64,000 nucleotides of DNA from Nelumbo lutea. Taxonomy: Eukaryota; Streptophyta; Magnoliopsida; Proteales; Nelumbonaceae. The stretch covers positions 65,832,727 to 65,896,726 of the forward strand of contig JAKGHH010000007.1 in the NCBI GenBank assembly GCA_022828595.1. The letters run 5' to 3'. This document shows positions 47,565 through 58,044 of the stretch, piece by piece; position 1 is the stretch's first letter, and every line of letters starts with the position of its first letter. The position numbers and the translations under genes are program-made. The notes beneath the pieces were generated by a model. That model did not search any database. It had not been told where the DNA came from and worked only from the letters and a program-made list of their open reading frames with translations.

Positions 47565-48644
47565 GCAAGAAGCTGTACTGGAAGTAGGGTTTATTCGATG
47601 CCCACTGAAATCCATCTACATCACTTTTATTCCTCCAGAAAAAGCATAATATCTTCTGGAATACCTTGTACCTCTGGCTTTTTCCCTCCATCATCCGCAA
47701 AGTAAAAGTTATATTCTGGAAACTTTATGGAAAAAAAGTGTTGGCAATGCAGTGAGATGACAACTAATCATTTTATTCTCCCAAGATGATGTTTTCATTT
47801 GCCATTTCCAATAGGCTGACTAATTGCCCACAAAAAACCCAATACTCAAGATCTTGATGGGATTCGCAGTTTATAATTAAGTTTGATGGGATTTAATCAT
47901 AGAACTAGCTAGAATTTGCAGCAAAAAAGCAAATTAACAGAAAGAGAAGGCAAGACTGCAAGATGGTATATCGTGATCAGTCTTCAACACTGTAACTTAA
48001 ACAAGTATTCACACATACTACCTGTTGCAGTTTGCCAATGTAAAATGATCACCAGTGACACATTCTCCCATAAATCTCTTGGGCACAGGCCCTAAGCCTC
48101 TACCATTGAAGCTCTTTGATTCAGGCCAAATTCCTGTCAATTAAATCCAAAAAAAAAAACAAATAAGCACCGGTATAGAGAGAAAGAGGAGAGAGAGAGA
48201 CCATCAACAGCAGCCAAAAGCTCAGATGATGATGATAGTTAAAAGAAATAATTAAGCACATATAAATAAAATATTTACATAAAGAGCCTTTAGTTTACCA
48301 CTGTCAATGACACCAATGATAATATCCGACTTCATGTCAAGGGGAAATTGGTTGTATTGGTGAATAGAATCAACTCCCAAGAACTCCCAAAAATGTGTGG
48401 TCTGAAGATGATATGTCCGGCTCTCGAAGACGAAAACAACTGATTCAATCTCTGCAGCATCGGTACTTAACTATTGGTTATGGGGTGGATCAGCAATAAG
48501 AGAATAATTTATTTTACAATCTTAGTATGTTATTAAGCCTTTCCCAAATAAACTCAAGTCAATCTTACCAGAAAGTTTCTTTAATTGTTCTGCCCTGAGC
48601 ATGGCAGAGAAGCCCCTGAAGCACTTTTGGTGTATAAAGGTTAA
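47565..48644 (-). pseudogene. Captured subtilisin-like protease fragment
   Basis: Three exons on the minus strand with intact splice signals. 48644-48569 (RGFSAMLRAEQLKKLS) is the end of the inhibitor I9 prodomain. 48451-48299 (SRTYHLQTTHFWEFLGV, IIIGVIDSG) includes the catalytic Asp of the S8 family. 48133-48022 ([31 protein letters not shown]) continues in phase. A degenerate GHRINPTSSTAS near 47602-47565 may be the catalytic-His box (normally GHGTHT). No Ser domain is present. Captured by the CACTA and non-functional as a protease. Confidence 0.85.
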
Positions 48645-48926
48645 CTACAGCCAGTTGTGATCCATCCATACTTGAAAATCAAAATGGGAATCATAAAAAC
48701 ATTAGGTATTCTAAATCTATTGATTACAGTTACAGCAAATAATCGTGGCAACCCAACAATGGAAAATAAGAATTGGGCGCATGATTTCAGCTGATGCGAT
48801 GCTGTCTGATTTGCTGTTTTGATCTTGATGTGCTGTCTCATAGCTTATGAGTTTCTAAAAGTATTTGGTATCAATATGTATCCAGTATCATGCTTTCTCA
48901 AAGTGTCAGATTTAGTGACGTATGCC

Positions 48927-49398
48927 TAGGGGTGGATTCGAGTCGAGCCAACTCGAATAGTATGAGGTTTGAGCTCGGTTCGGGCTAGAACCTTGATCTC
49001 AATCTCAGCTTGATTCAAAAATTCATAAGCTCGAGCTCAATTTTGAGAAAAAATGTTTTATAAAAATAAAAAATAATATATAATTTTTTTATTTATTATT
49101 TATTAAAAAATAAGAATTTTAATAATTAATAATTATAATATTTTTATTATATATTATTTTTTATAATTTTATTATATATATATATATATAATAAAATATA
49201 TAATTAATAATTATATATATATATATATATATTCGAGCCAGCTCACAAACTTCATGAGACGAGTTCTAATAGGTTCAAGCTCGGCTTGTTTCATAATCAA
49301 GCTAGTGAATTGGGATCAAGTTCGAGCTCGAACTTAATTGAAACCGAGACAAACCGAGCTTAAACAGATCGTGAAAAGCTCGGCTCGTTGCCACCCTA
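48927..49398. mobile_element. hAT-type MITE inside the CACTA
   Basis: Starts TAGGGGTGG and ends CCACCCTA, flanked by CGTATGCC and GGTATGCC (7 of 8 match), as for hAT elements. The interior holds GAGCTCG-rich arms and a long AT tract. A related copy lies at about 63403-63690. Confidence 0.7.
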
Positions 49399-50131
49399 GG
49401 TATGCCTATAAATTTTTTATTAGTCAATGATAATATGCTATATATCCAGTACTTTCATTCAATCTATAAGGCATTGTCTCAAAGAATATAGAGACAGCAG
49501 ATATCTTCTTGGTGTCAGTCTGCATAAAACCAAAAGACAAAATGAAACTTACAATAAACAAATCACAATCAAGAATATACTACGACCAGTAACAGTTCAG
49601 TGTCTGAAATGGAAAATAATTCCTTGAAATCATTTAGTGTATTTAATGGTTGAATTCATTCAGAACAATAAGATATTAAATAAACTCTTGATTATTTATG
49701 ATCCTTTAATTGTACACTTGGAATTTTCATGTCATTTCCGTTTCAGGTATTTCCTAGGTATAGTTAAGTACTTCCAGATTTTACAAGCTAACTTGAACCT
49801 TTTTTTGGCCAAATCTGTTCAATCAAATATTCCCCATTAATAGGAGGGCTGGCTGCGTTACAAAGAAAAATTTAGTTAAAGAAAATTCAAGTAGTTGCTT
49901 TAAATGAAGTTGGTCACTTGTATCAGATGGTTAACACACAACCAAGACATAATAGGATTTTAGAAAAACAAAGTGGCCAGGTAACCTCCTTTGAGCAAGT
50001 TATACCCAGTAAGATAGATTTAGAAGACGTTTAGTCCACACAACAGCACTAGACAATATTATTTGCACTAATCTCTAGGACGCAAACTAATATTTCCAAT
50101 TTAGCTGGGAAAAATGGAATGTTATAAGCAC

Positions 50132-50256
50132 CTGATAGCCATGCGAAAGATGTCCACCATGTAGAAGATCAAGTGCCATGACTCTTTCATGAGGTTTCAA
50201 CAATGCAGTGTATACTTGGAAATTAGCAGGGGACCCAGATAGCGATTGCACAATAA
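50132..50256 (-). pseudogene. Captured SHMT exon (SGSPANF to HGYQ)
   Basis: After acceptor CCTGCAG it reads [20 protein letters not shown], then [18 protein letters not shown], ending CAG/GTGCTT. This is a hallmark block of serine hydroxymethyltransferase, which converts serine and tetrahydrofolate to glycine. It is the last SHMT exon found; the PLP-lysine half of the enzyme is absent. Confidence 0.85.
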
Positions 50257-50383
50257 CTGCAGGAAATAAAGTAAGCTAAGCATTCCACACAGGAGGTTAG
50301 TTAAAAAATAACATAAACTATAGATAGAGAACTACTTGGCCTATTGTAGACACTGAAACAAAGGCTTCAAACAGCACAATATC

Positions 50384-50456
50384 CCATTTTGCAGGATCCA
50401 ACCGAAATGCTTCAAAGGCACGCTTCTGGCATAAGGATTCTACCATGTCAATGTAC
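50384..50456 (-). pseudogene. Captured SHMT exon (YIDM to AKW)
   Basis: Acceptor CTCCAG joins GA|G to give GGNEYIDM in phase with the exon upstream, then [18 protein letters not shown]. The donor is degraded: TGGGATATTG, where a GT is expected after TGGG. Confidence 0.8.
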
Positions 50457-50569
50457 CTGGAGGGTGCAGTTTACACAGTTTGATATCAGATCCAACCAAG
50501 AAATCTGAAAATAAAGGATAAACCATAAATGGACAATAGAGATAAATTGGGGAGGGGGTATTTACTTAC

Positions 50570-50631
50570 TCGTTTCCTCCATAATATCTAGCACCAGGAT
50601 ATCCTTTATTGTATTTATTGGTCATGATAGA
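50570..50631 (-). pseudogene. SHMT exon, 3' piece, cut by gypsy B
   Basis: Minus strand reads [19 protein letters not shown] and ends with a perfect donor (GA/GTAAGT). The codons at its start run into the gypsy B LTR at 50632. The other piece of the exon is at 61065-61120. Confidence 0.85.
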
Positions 50632-51338
50632 TGATGGAGGGTGATTCGACCCAACTCCTGATTAGGCGACACGTGGATATGATTCAGAGTAACTGACAGC
50701 TCAGCATGATAGCTTGGCCACAATTCGGCATAACGAGCTCAGATCCATCAAAACAGCTCGCTACCAAACGGCTTGTTGCAAGGCAGCTCGCTATTGGAGC
50801 TTGCTACAATGGAGTTCGCTACAAGGCAGCTCGCTACAAAGAAGCTCGCTATTGAGCAACCCAGAGTTTTCAAGAAACTTCTTATCCGACAAGGCCATGC
50901 CCGTCAGATTGCTCCCACGTCTCTCGTCTGGCAGCACAACACCTGCCAGTCTAGGGGACTGCACCCACGTCTTTCGTCAGGCGGCATCATACATGCCAGA
51001 TCTGAGAAACGTCCCTCAACTGACAAGACGGTACCATGCGACGGATAGCTGCGCCAATCGTATCAACCCTGGAAAATACGACTGTAGCAAAGAATAAGAG
51101 GTGGTTATAGCCGACTTGGCATAGCATTAATATATAAGGTCTCGACCCCCAAGACAGAAGTAAGTGCGCATCTCCACTCTTAGCTGATTACCACTCTCTA
51201 AGCTCTCTACCGAATTCTAACTTAAGCATCGGAGTGTTCCCGTCGGGCGAGATACCCGGGAATCCTTTGTCTTCTTCTCCTTCTCAGGTGTTGTCCATTG
51301 CCAGATAGGAGCAAGGCCCTACCAGTTAGGATACATCA
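50632..51338 (+). repeat. 5' LTR of element B
   Basis: 707 bp, TG...CA. It contains a cluster of GCTCGCTA-type short repeats (50754-50853) and a TATA box at about 51128-51136 (AATATATAAG). Confidence 0.9.
50754..50853. repeat. Short GCTCGCTA repeats in B 5' LTR
   Basis: Five to six variants of AGCTCGCTAC-AA with spacing of about 15-22 bp. The 3' LTR has fewer copies (about 60497-60566), explaining the 16-bp difference in LTR length. Position upstream of the TATA box suggests enhancer-type repeats. Confidence 0.6.
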
Positions 51339-51358
51339 TTTGGCGTCGTTTGTGGGAA
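51339..51358 (+). other. Primer-binding site region of element B
   Basis: TTTGGCGTCGTTTGTGG follows the LTR directly. It resembles the TGGCGCCGTTG sites of other Tat/Athila-group elements. The exact tRNA is not certain. Confidence 0.6.
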
Positions 51359-51406
51359 TCCACTTCAAAAAGCCTTCTTCCACCAAACTTGTAGACTTAA
51401 GTTCTC

Positions 51407-53016
51407 ATGGCTTCCTCCAGCAATGCCGCACGCAGTGCAGAAGTGAACGCCGTCGGGGAATAACTCCACTCCCAGCGGTGTATATTGGACAGTTCACCGT
51501 CCCCCTCTTTGTGGATGGAGTTCCCATCCTGAATGTGCCTCAAACAATGGCACCCGTGAACGCTCCACTCCCTTTCTCAGTTAGAACGACCTTCACCGAA
51601 CCCTCCATTGTTCCTCTAGCGACCAGCCAAAACCAGCTTGAAGACCTGGTGCAATGCATGCGAGCTATGCAGGCTCAAATGCAACAGTTCCAACAGTTTC
51701 AACTCTACCAGCAGCAAGTGTTACACCAAGTTTCTCAGTACCACTACCAGTAGCAGTTTCCTCCGCTGCCCCAGACCCGGCAACCGCTTCCTTCTCGACA
51801 TCCGGCCACACAGCAAGTCGGGCTTTGTCATCAAAACGAATGTCCTTCTCGCCGGGGAGAGACCTCCCAAACTCGGAATCCTCCCAAGAGTCGAGTCTCA
51901 TCCCACGGTAGGAAGGAGAGACCAGCTACCCCTACCTTGCAACCTGTAGTCAAGTCCAGGGCCTCTCATCCAGTCAGACCTGCATCGCCTTAGCATTCAC
52001 AGTTCGAGCTTCCGCTCACTGAGAACCAGTTCAAGGTCCTGACCGCGGACTATAGGCAAGGCCCTTCAGTTCATAGCCACCAGCAGCAATTTGAGCCCCT
52101 CCCTGGGGCCATCGAACTCGGCAACACAGAAGCCAACAGCACTAATGTCGAGCCAGCAAAGAAACAGCGGAGGCACCGCCGATCTCGCCGAACTGCCACT
52201 CACAACCTGCCCGAGCTCAAAGGCAAAGAAGAGGTGAGCTTAGACAAAGTGAAAGCCACTCCGCTCCTCTCGGTTCCGTCCCCCCTATCCCTAGAACTTC
52301 TTGTCGTCTGTATGCCTAAAGACTTTAAATTACCTCCCCTGGACAAATATGATGGGTCGTTCGACCCAAATGACCATGTCGACGCCTTCTAGTCGTAGAT
52401 GCATTTGGCAAGGGCCAGTGAGACCTGCATGTGTGTGGCATTCTCCACCACTTTCAAAGGGGTAGCCCACATATGGTATAGGAACCTCGTGCCCGAGTCA
52501 ATAAAAAGCTGGGTGCAGTTCGTGCAGGTCTTCACCTCACATTTTGTCACCAGCAAGCATTGCTCGAGAAGCAAAGAAAGGCTCCTTAGCATTGTCTAGA
52601 GAGAAGGGGAGTCCATCCGAAGTTACATCTAGCGGTTCAATGACGCTTGTTTACAGATACCCGACCTGGACCCTATAGTACAGCTCACAGCAGCCAAGAG
52701 GGGCATCACCCACAAAGAGTTCAGGTGGCACGTAGTTGTCAACCAGCCGAAGACTGTCACCAAGTTCCTTATGCTCGCGAACCGGTTCATAGGGACGGAG
52801 GAGGAGATCAACCAGAAAAATGAAGGTGTGCTAGAGAAAAGGAAAAGGGAAGGTGAGTTGATCCAAGGGGACAGTAAGAAGAAAAAAGACTCGGCTCGGG
52901 GGGCAAAGCCAAGTCAGCCTTTCCGAGCCCCACCAACAGAAAGGATGGACTATACACCTCTGAATGCGAAACGGGCCGAAATCCTTATGGCGATCAAAGA
53001 CGCGCCTCATATGTGA
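51407..53016 (+). pseudogene. gag of element B
   Basis: ATG at 51407 (MASSSNAARSAEVNAVGE), then a frame shift near 51460. A proline/glutamine-rich N-terminal part follows. The Retrotrans_gag core at about 52320-52790 has PPLDKYDGSFDPNDHVDAF, TFKGVAHIWYRNL and RFNDACLQIPDLD. A Lys/Arg-rich tail ends at 53016. Stops at TTC TAG TCG TAG (52390) and others replace Gln. Confidence 0.8.
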
Positions 53017-55340
53017 AGTGGCCACCCCGACTGAAAGGGGACCCCAATACCAAGTATAAGAATTTGTATTGTAGTTTTCATAAAGATCACGGTCATAGTA
53101 CCGAAAATTGTAAGAATCTCCGCGATGAGATAAAAGAGCTCATCCATCGCGGATACTTGAGAAATTTTGTACAAAATAATAATAATAAAGCAGGTCGGCA
53201 GGAGGAGCAAAGTAAAGATGCTCCCGAGTCCAGCAGCAGGCAAACCAAGCAGCCACAAAGGCAACCTCATGAAGACAGACCAGTTCAGGGGACCATACAT
53301 GTAATCGTTGGAGGCTCGATCGTCGCGGGCTGCACCTTGGCTGCAGCTCGGACATCAGCTTACGAGGTCGGAAGGGAAGAGCAGAACCTCCCGAAGTGGC
53401 CAAGAATAGAAGACCCGATCTTCTTCACAGAGGACGACGCACGCAGGGTCCACTACCCCCATGAAGGCGCGCTCGTCGTGAAGATAGGGATCAACGACTT
53501 CGAAGTCAAGCGCGTCCTCGTCGACTCCGGTAGGTCGACAGACATTGTTTTCAAAGTGGCATTCAACAAGCTCGAGCTCCAAGAGAGCGATCTTCAGCCT
53601 GCAAGTACTCCCTTGGTAGGCTTCAACGGAGAGGAAGTCAGGCCCCTGGGGAGAATCATAGTACCTGTGGAGGTCGGCGCCTGGCCCAACATAGTAAGGC
53701 TCAATCACGGCTTTTTAGTGGTCACAACTCCCTCCCCGTACAACGCCATAATAGGTCAGCCCATCACCCACTCTCTACGTACAGTGGTCTCCACCTATTA
53801 TCTGGCGATGAAGTTCCCCACGGATTTCGGAGTTGGGGTAGCGCGAGGCGATCAGCTTGAGTTGCGTAAGTGTTACATCACCGCCCTCAAGGGGAAAACC
53901 AAGGTGGTAGATGACCTCGAGCTGGAGCAACCTACGGAGCAATGCGAGGAGCGAGCTGCACCCACGGAGAAGACTGTCTCCGTCCCAACTTCGGCAGAGG
54001 ACCCAGCTCGGACACTTCAAATCAGTGCTTTAGTCAAGGAGCCTCTACGATCTCAACTGGTAAGTTTTTTACTTGAAAATTTAGATGTTTTTGCATGGTC
54101 CGCAGCAAAGATGCCCGGCATAAGCCCTAGCATTATAACTCACAGGCTAAATACTGATCCTGTAGTTAGGCCCATTAGACAGAAGAAACTCAACTTAGAC
54201 CCAGAGCACTGGAGAGCAGTTGACGATGAGGTCGGGAAGCTCCTCGCAGCAGACTTTATCAGAGAGGTCCATTACCCGAGCTGGGTAGCCAATCCAGTCC
54301 TGGTAAAGAAGGCCAATGGTAAATGGCGCATGTGCATCGATTATACCAACCTAAACCAAGCTTGTTCGAAGGATTGCTTCCCACTCCCCAAGTTTGACTG
54401 CCTGGTGGACGCGACCTCAGGGCAAGAGTTGCTGAGTTTCTTGGACGCCTACTCAGGCTACAACCAGATAAGAATGGACCCTGCAGATGAAGAAAAAATG
54501 GTCTTCATAACCAAGCTAGGCCTATATTGTTACAAGGTCATGCCCTTTGGACTGAAAAATGCTAGGGCAACCTTCTAAAGACTTGTAAATAAGTTGTTCG
54601 AGCCGTTGATCGGCAAGAAAATAGAATGATATGTATACGACATGGTCGTCAAAACTTAGTTTTCAAATGATTTAATAAAAGATTTGCATTCTGTTTTTGA
54701 AATTTTGCGTAAGTTTAATATTAAACTTAAACCAAACAAGTGTGCCGTCGGTGTCACCTAGGGTAAATTCCTAGGGTACATCGTCAACTGACGTGGCATT
54801 GAGGCCAACCCAGATAAAATTAAGGCTATCCTAGATATGAGACCACCCCGGAAATGTTCAGAGGTTGAACGGCCGAATAGCCGCCCTGAGCCACTTCATG
54901 TCTAAGTCGGTAGATCGTTTCCTGCCATTCTTTAAAGCCATAAAAAACAAAGGTTTTGAATGGACAGAAGACTGCCAGCTTGCGTTTGATGAGCTCAAAA
55001 AATACCTCACTAGTGTCCCAATTTTAACTCGACTCGAGGAGGGTGATGTTTTGGAGTTGTATCTCTCTACAAGTGACGAGGTGGTCAGCTCGGTACTGAT
55101 AAGAGAAGTAGATCGGGTCTAACGACCTATCTACTATGTTAGCAAAGTGTTGTAGGGAGTAGAGACGAGGTACCCCGATACCGAAAAGCTGGCGTACACA
55201 CTAGTCATTGCGGTTCGGAAGCTTCGTCCGTACTTCCAAGTTCATACTATCATCGTCCTCACCAACAAGCCTCTGAGGCAAGTCTTGCTCAAGCCCGAGG
55301 TCTCTAGTAGGTTGACGAAGTGGCCATTGAACTCAGCGAG
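53013..55340 (+). pseudogene. Protease, reverse transcriptase and RNase H of element B
   Basis: The open frame 53013-54578 begins just before the gag stop. It carries a Tat-type zinc knuckle (YCSFHKDHGHSTENC), protease LVDSGRSTDIV and the RT fingers (KKANGKWRMCIDYTNLN, DAYSGYNQIRM, MPFGLKNARATF). After the stop at 54576 RT continues with YVYDMVV, so the catalytic YVDD has lost one Asp. A first RNase H follows (LYLSTSDEVVSSVLIRE, RPIYYVSKVL). Several TAG stops. Confidence 0.85.
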
Positions 55341-55379
55341 TATGACCTCTAGTACAAGCCGCAAATTTCTATTAAAGCC

Positions 55380-55950
55380 CAAGCCTTGGCTGACTTTGTC
55401 ACAGAATGCACTTTCAACACCGAAGTCCCCAGGCCGATCGAACCCAAGGTCCCCAGATCGGACGGTAGAGCTCGAGCACCCTGAGGTAGCAACCAGCGCA
55501 GCTTCTCTCCAAGTGAGGTTGAACCCGAACTGGGATGAGGAACCCTGGATCCGTCACGTGGATGGCTCGACAAACCAGTAGGGCAGCGGAGATTAAATCG
55601 TTCTGTATGGGCCGAGCGGTGTGAAACTAGAGTATGCACTATGCTTCGAGTTTGCGGCATCCAACAATGAAGCGGAATATGAGGCATTGATAGCCAGGTT
55701 AGCTCTAGCAAGAGAAGTGAAAGCCAAGCATATCGTCATCTGCAGTGATTCTCAGCTTGTGGTCAACCAAGTTATAGGTGAATACGAAGCTTGTGAGTTA
55801 ATCATGATTGCCTACTTAGCCAAAGTAAGAGAGGCTCTACTCAACTTCTAGTCTCACTTCATCAAGCAGATCCCGAGATCAGAGAATGCTGAGGCCGATG
55901 CCCTGTCTCGGTTAGCCAACACCAATGATAATACCATGAGAACCGTGTAA
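55380..55950 (+). pseudogene. Second RNase H of element B
   Basis: Reads HVDGS, then FAASNNEAEYEALIA, ICSDSQLVVNQVIGEYEA and NAEADALSRLA. These are the Asp/Glu/Asp/Asp motifs of the additional RNase H typical of Tat elements. In-frame TAG codons interrupt it. Confidence 0.8.
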
Positions 55951-56249
55951 TTAGAGAACCTGCCTCGGCATAGCATTCTCGGGGGGCAAAGGAGGTCGCT
56001 CCTGCCGTTCAAGCAGAGCCGAGCTGGATTGACCTGCTTGCGAGCTTCCTGCTACATGGGACCCTCCCTGCAGATCGTAATGTTGCCAGAAGGGTAAATT
56101 GTCAGGCAACCAAATACATCATAATAGACGAACAGTTGTACCAAAGATCCTACACGCTCCCTTACCTGTGCTGCTTGTGACCTTTCAAAGCCGAGCTCGT
56201 ACTCCGTGACACTCATGATGGCCTGTGCGGCGGACACTTGGGGGGCAGG

Positions 56250-57255
56250 GCCCTCGCCCAAAAAAGCATTACGACAGGGATATTATTGGCCAACGATGAA
56301 AGCAGATGCGATCGAACTAGTACAAAGATATGACAAGTGCTAGAAGCATGCTAACATCCACCACCAGCCCGCTGCCAACCTCAAGTATCTCACCAGCCCG
56401 TGGTCCTTCACGCAGTGGGGGATCGATATACTCGAACCATTTCCGCCAGCGACAGGGCAGAGGAGGTTCTTAATGGTGGCAGTTGATTATTTCACTAAGT
56501 GGGTAGAGGTTGAGCCTCTTGCGACGATCATAGCACAAAATGTGTAGAACTTCTTCTAGAAGAATATAGTTTGTCGTTTTGGGCTACCCCGAGTACTTAT
56601 CTCTGACAACGGCAAGTAGTTCGAAGACATCAAATTCTAGAACTGGTGCAAAGATATGGGAATACAACAAAATTTCACCTCAGTGGCATACCCTCAAGAG
56701 AATAGCCAAGCGGAGGTCACAAATAGAGCCATTCTCCGCGGACTGAAAGCACACCTAGACCGAGCTAAGGGACTATGGGCAGACGAGCTACCCAGTGTAC
56801 TATGGGCTTATCAGGCCACGGTGAAGACTGCAACGGGCGAGACCCCCTTCAACCTCACTTATGGCACCGAAGCAGTCATCCCAGCCGAGATCGAAGTTCC
56901 CACGCTACGCCTAGAAGCACATGACGACAAAACAAATGAAGACGAGCTATGCACCAACCTCGACCTACTTGACGAGGTACGGGACCTCGCATACATTAGG
57001 ACCACGGCCTACTAGTAGAGAGTAGCTCGGTACTATAACGCTAGGGTCAAGAAGAGGAACCTCCACGTCGGAGACCTGATTCTTCGTAAAGTTAAGGTGC
57101 CTGAGCTCGGAGTTGGTAAGCTCGGGCCAAATTGGCAAGGACCCTACCAAGTAAAGCGGGTGCTCGGGGAAGGAACGTATGAGCTCAAAACCATGGAAGG
57201 GAAACAAGTACCTCGGGCATTGAATATTGTCAACTTAAGGCGGTATTACCTGTAA
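56250..57255 (+). pseudogene. Integrase of element B
   Basis: Begins with YYWPTMKADA and a degenerate zinc site. The core has WGIDILEPFPP, MVAVDYFTKWVE, LISDNGK and the Glu in YPQENSQAEVTNR. The C-terminal part has KLGPNWQGPYQVKRVLGEGT and ends RRYYL. About eight TAG stops, for example two adjacent ones at 57013-57018 where related proteins have Gln-Gln. Confidence 0.85.
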
Positions 57256-57264
57256 CTACCAAAC

Positions 57265-57590
57265 TGAGTGGACTACAAGTCGCTCTCCAAAGCCTAAGGG
57301 CCAACATGTCGAGCTAACAAAGACCTCTGCACTTTAAGTCCCAGTCGCCTCTACGGCATGGGCGAACTCCAGAAGGGAGTGGACTGTAGTCGCTCCCAAA
57401 GCCTAAGGGCCAAAGTATCGAACTAACAAAGACCTCGACACTATAAGACCCAGTTGCCTCTATGGCATGGGCAAATTCTAGAGAGTGGACTATAAGTCAC
57501 TCCCTAGCCTAAGGGCTAAAATGCTGAGCTAATGAAGACCTCGGCACCAAATAAGACCTAATTGCTTCATCGGCGTAGGCTAAGTATTAA
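57265..57590. repeat. Three-copy tandem repeat of element B
   Basis: Copies start at 57265, 57377 and 57483 with GAGTGGACT, unit 106-112 bp. Each has CCTAAGGGCCAA-like and GCATGGGCGAA-like phrases. Tandem repeats after integrase are common in Tat elements. Confidence 0.85.
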
Positions 57591-58044
57591 TACCGAAAGT
57601 GCAGGTAGCTTGGGAGTGAGCCCTATGGTGCATAGCCCACCCCAGTATACAAGTTAGACCCGCTAAGGACAACCGGTCAACTCAACCCAGGTGCATGCAG
57701 GTCGGGCATATGCTTACTATGTTGATCACCTCGGTGTACATCATGAAATCACCCTAAGCACTGGGAGATAGTTCGGTGTGACAATAGTCAAAGAAAGCCC
57801 ACTTCGGGTACTCAGCTCTAACAGTTCGAGTGAAACAGTCACTTCGGCGAAGGAGTAAAGTGCACAACACTTAACAAAAAAAAGGGGGGACATTTCATTA
57901 CTGGTTTTAAAAAAAAAACAAAACAGGCCTAACGGCCCAAAAAAGTACACCAGAAAAAGAAAAAAGAAAGGAAAACCGAGCTCAGCAGCCCGAGAACAAG
58001 CACTTCGAAAGATCATTCAGAAAAAGAAAAAAGGATGACCGGCC
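57591..58044. other. Element B spacer
   Basis: Non-coding. Contains A-rich runs and forms the 3' flank of the antisense gene. Confidence 0.5.

Noticed and set aside
49140..49235. (TA)n tract as an origin or matrix attachment site
   Set aside because: It is the AT core of the hAT-type MITE; no independent evidence.
50714..51097. 127-codon frame in the B 5' LTR
   Set aside because: It sits entirely in the LTR over the GCTCGCTA repeats, is not kept at the same length in the 3' LTR, and has no recognisable domain.
53355..53708. 117-codon minus-strand frame opposite the B protease
   Set aside because: Shadow of the well-supported plus-strand protease/RT frame.
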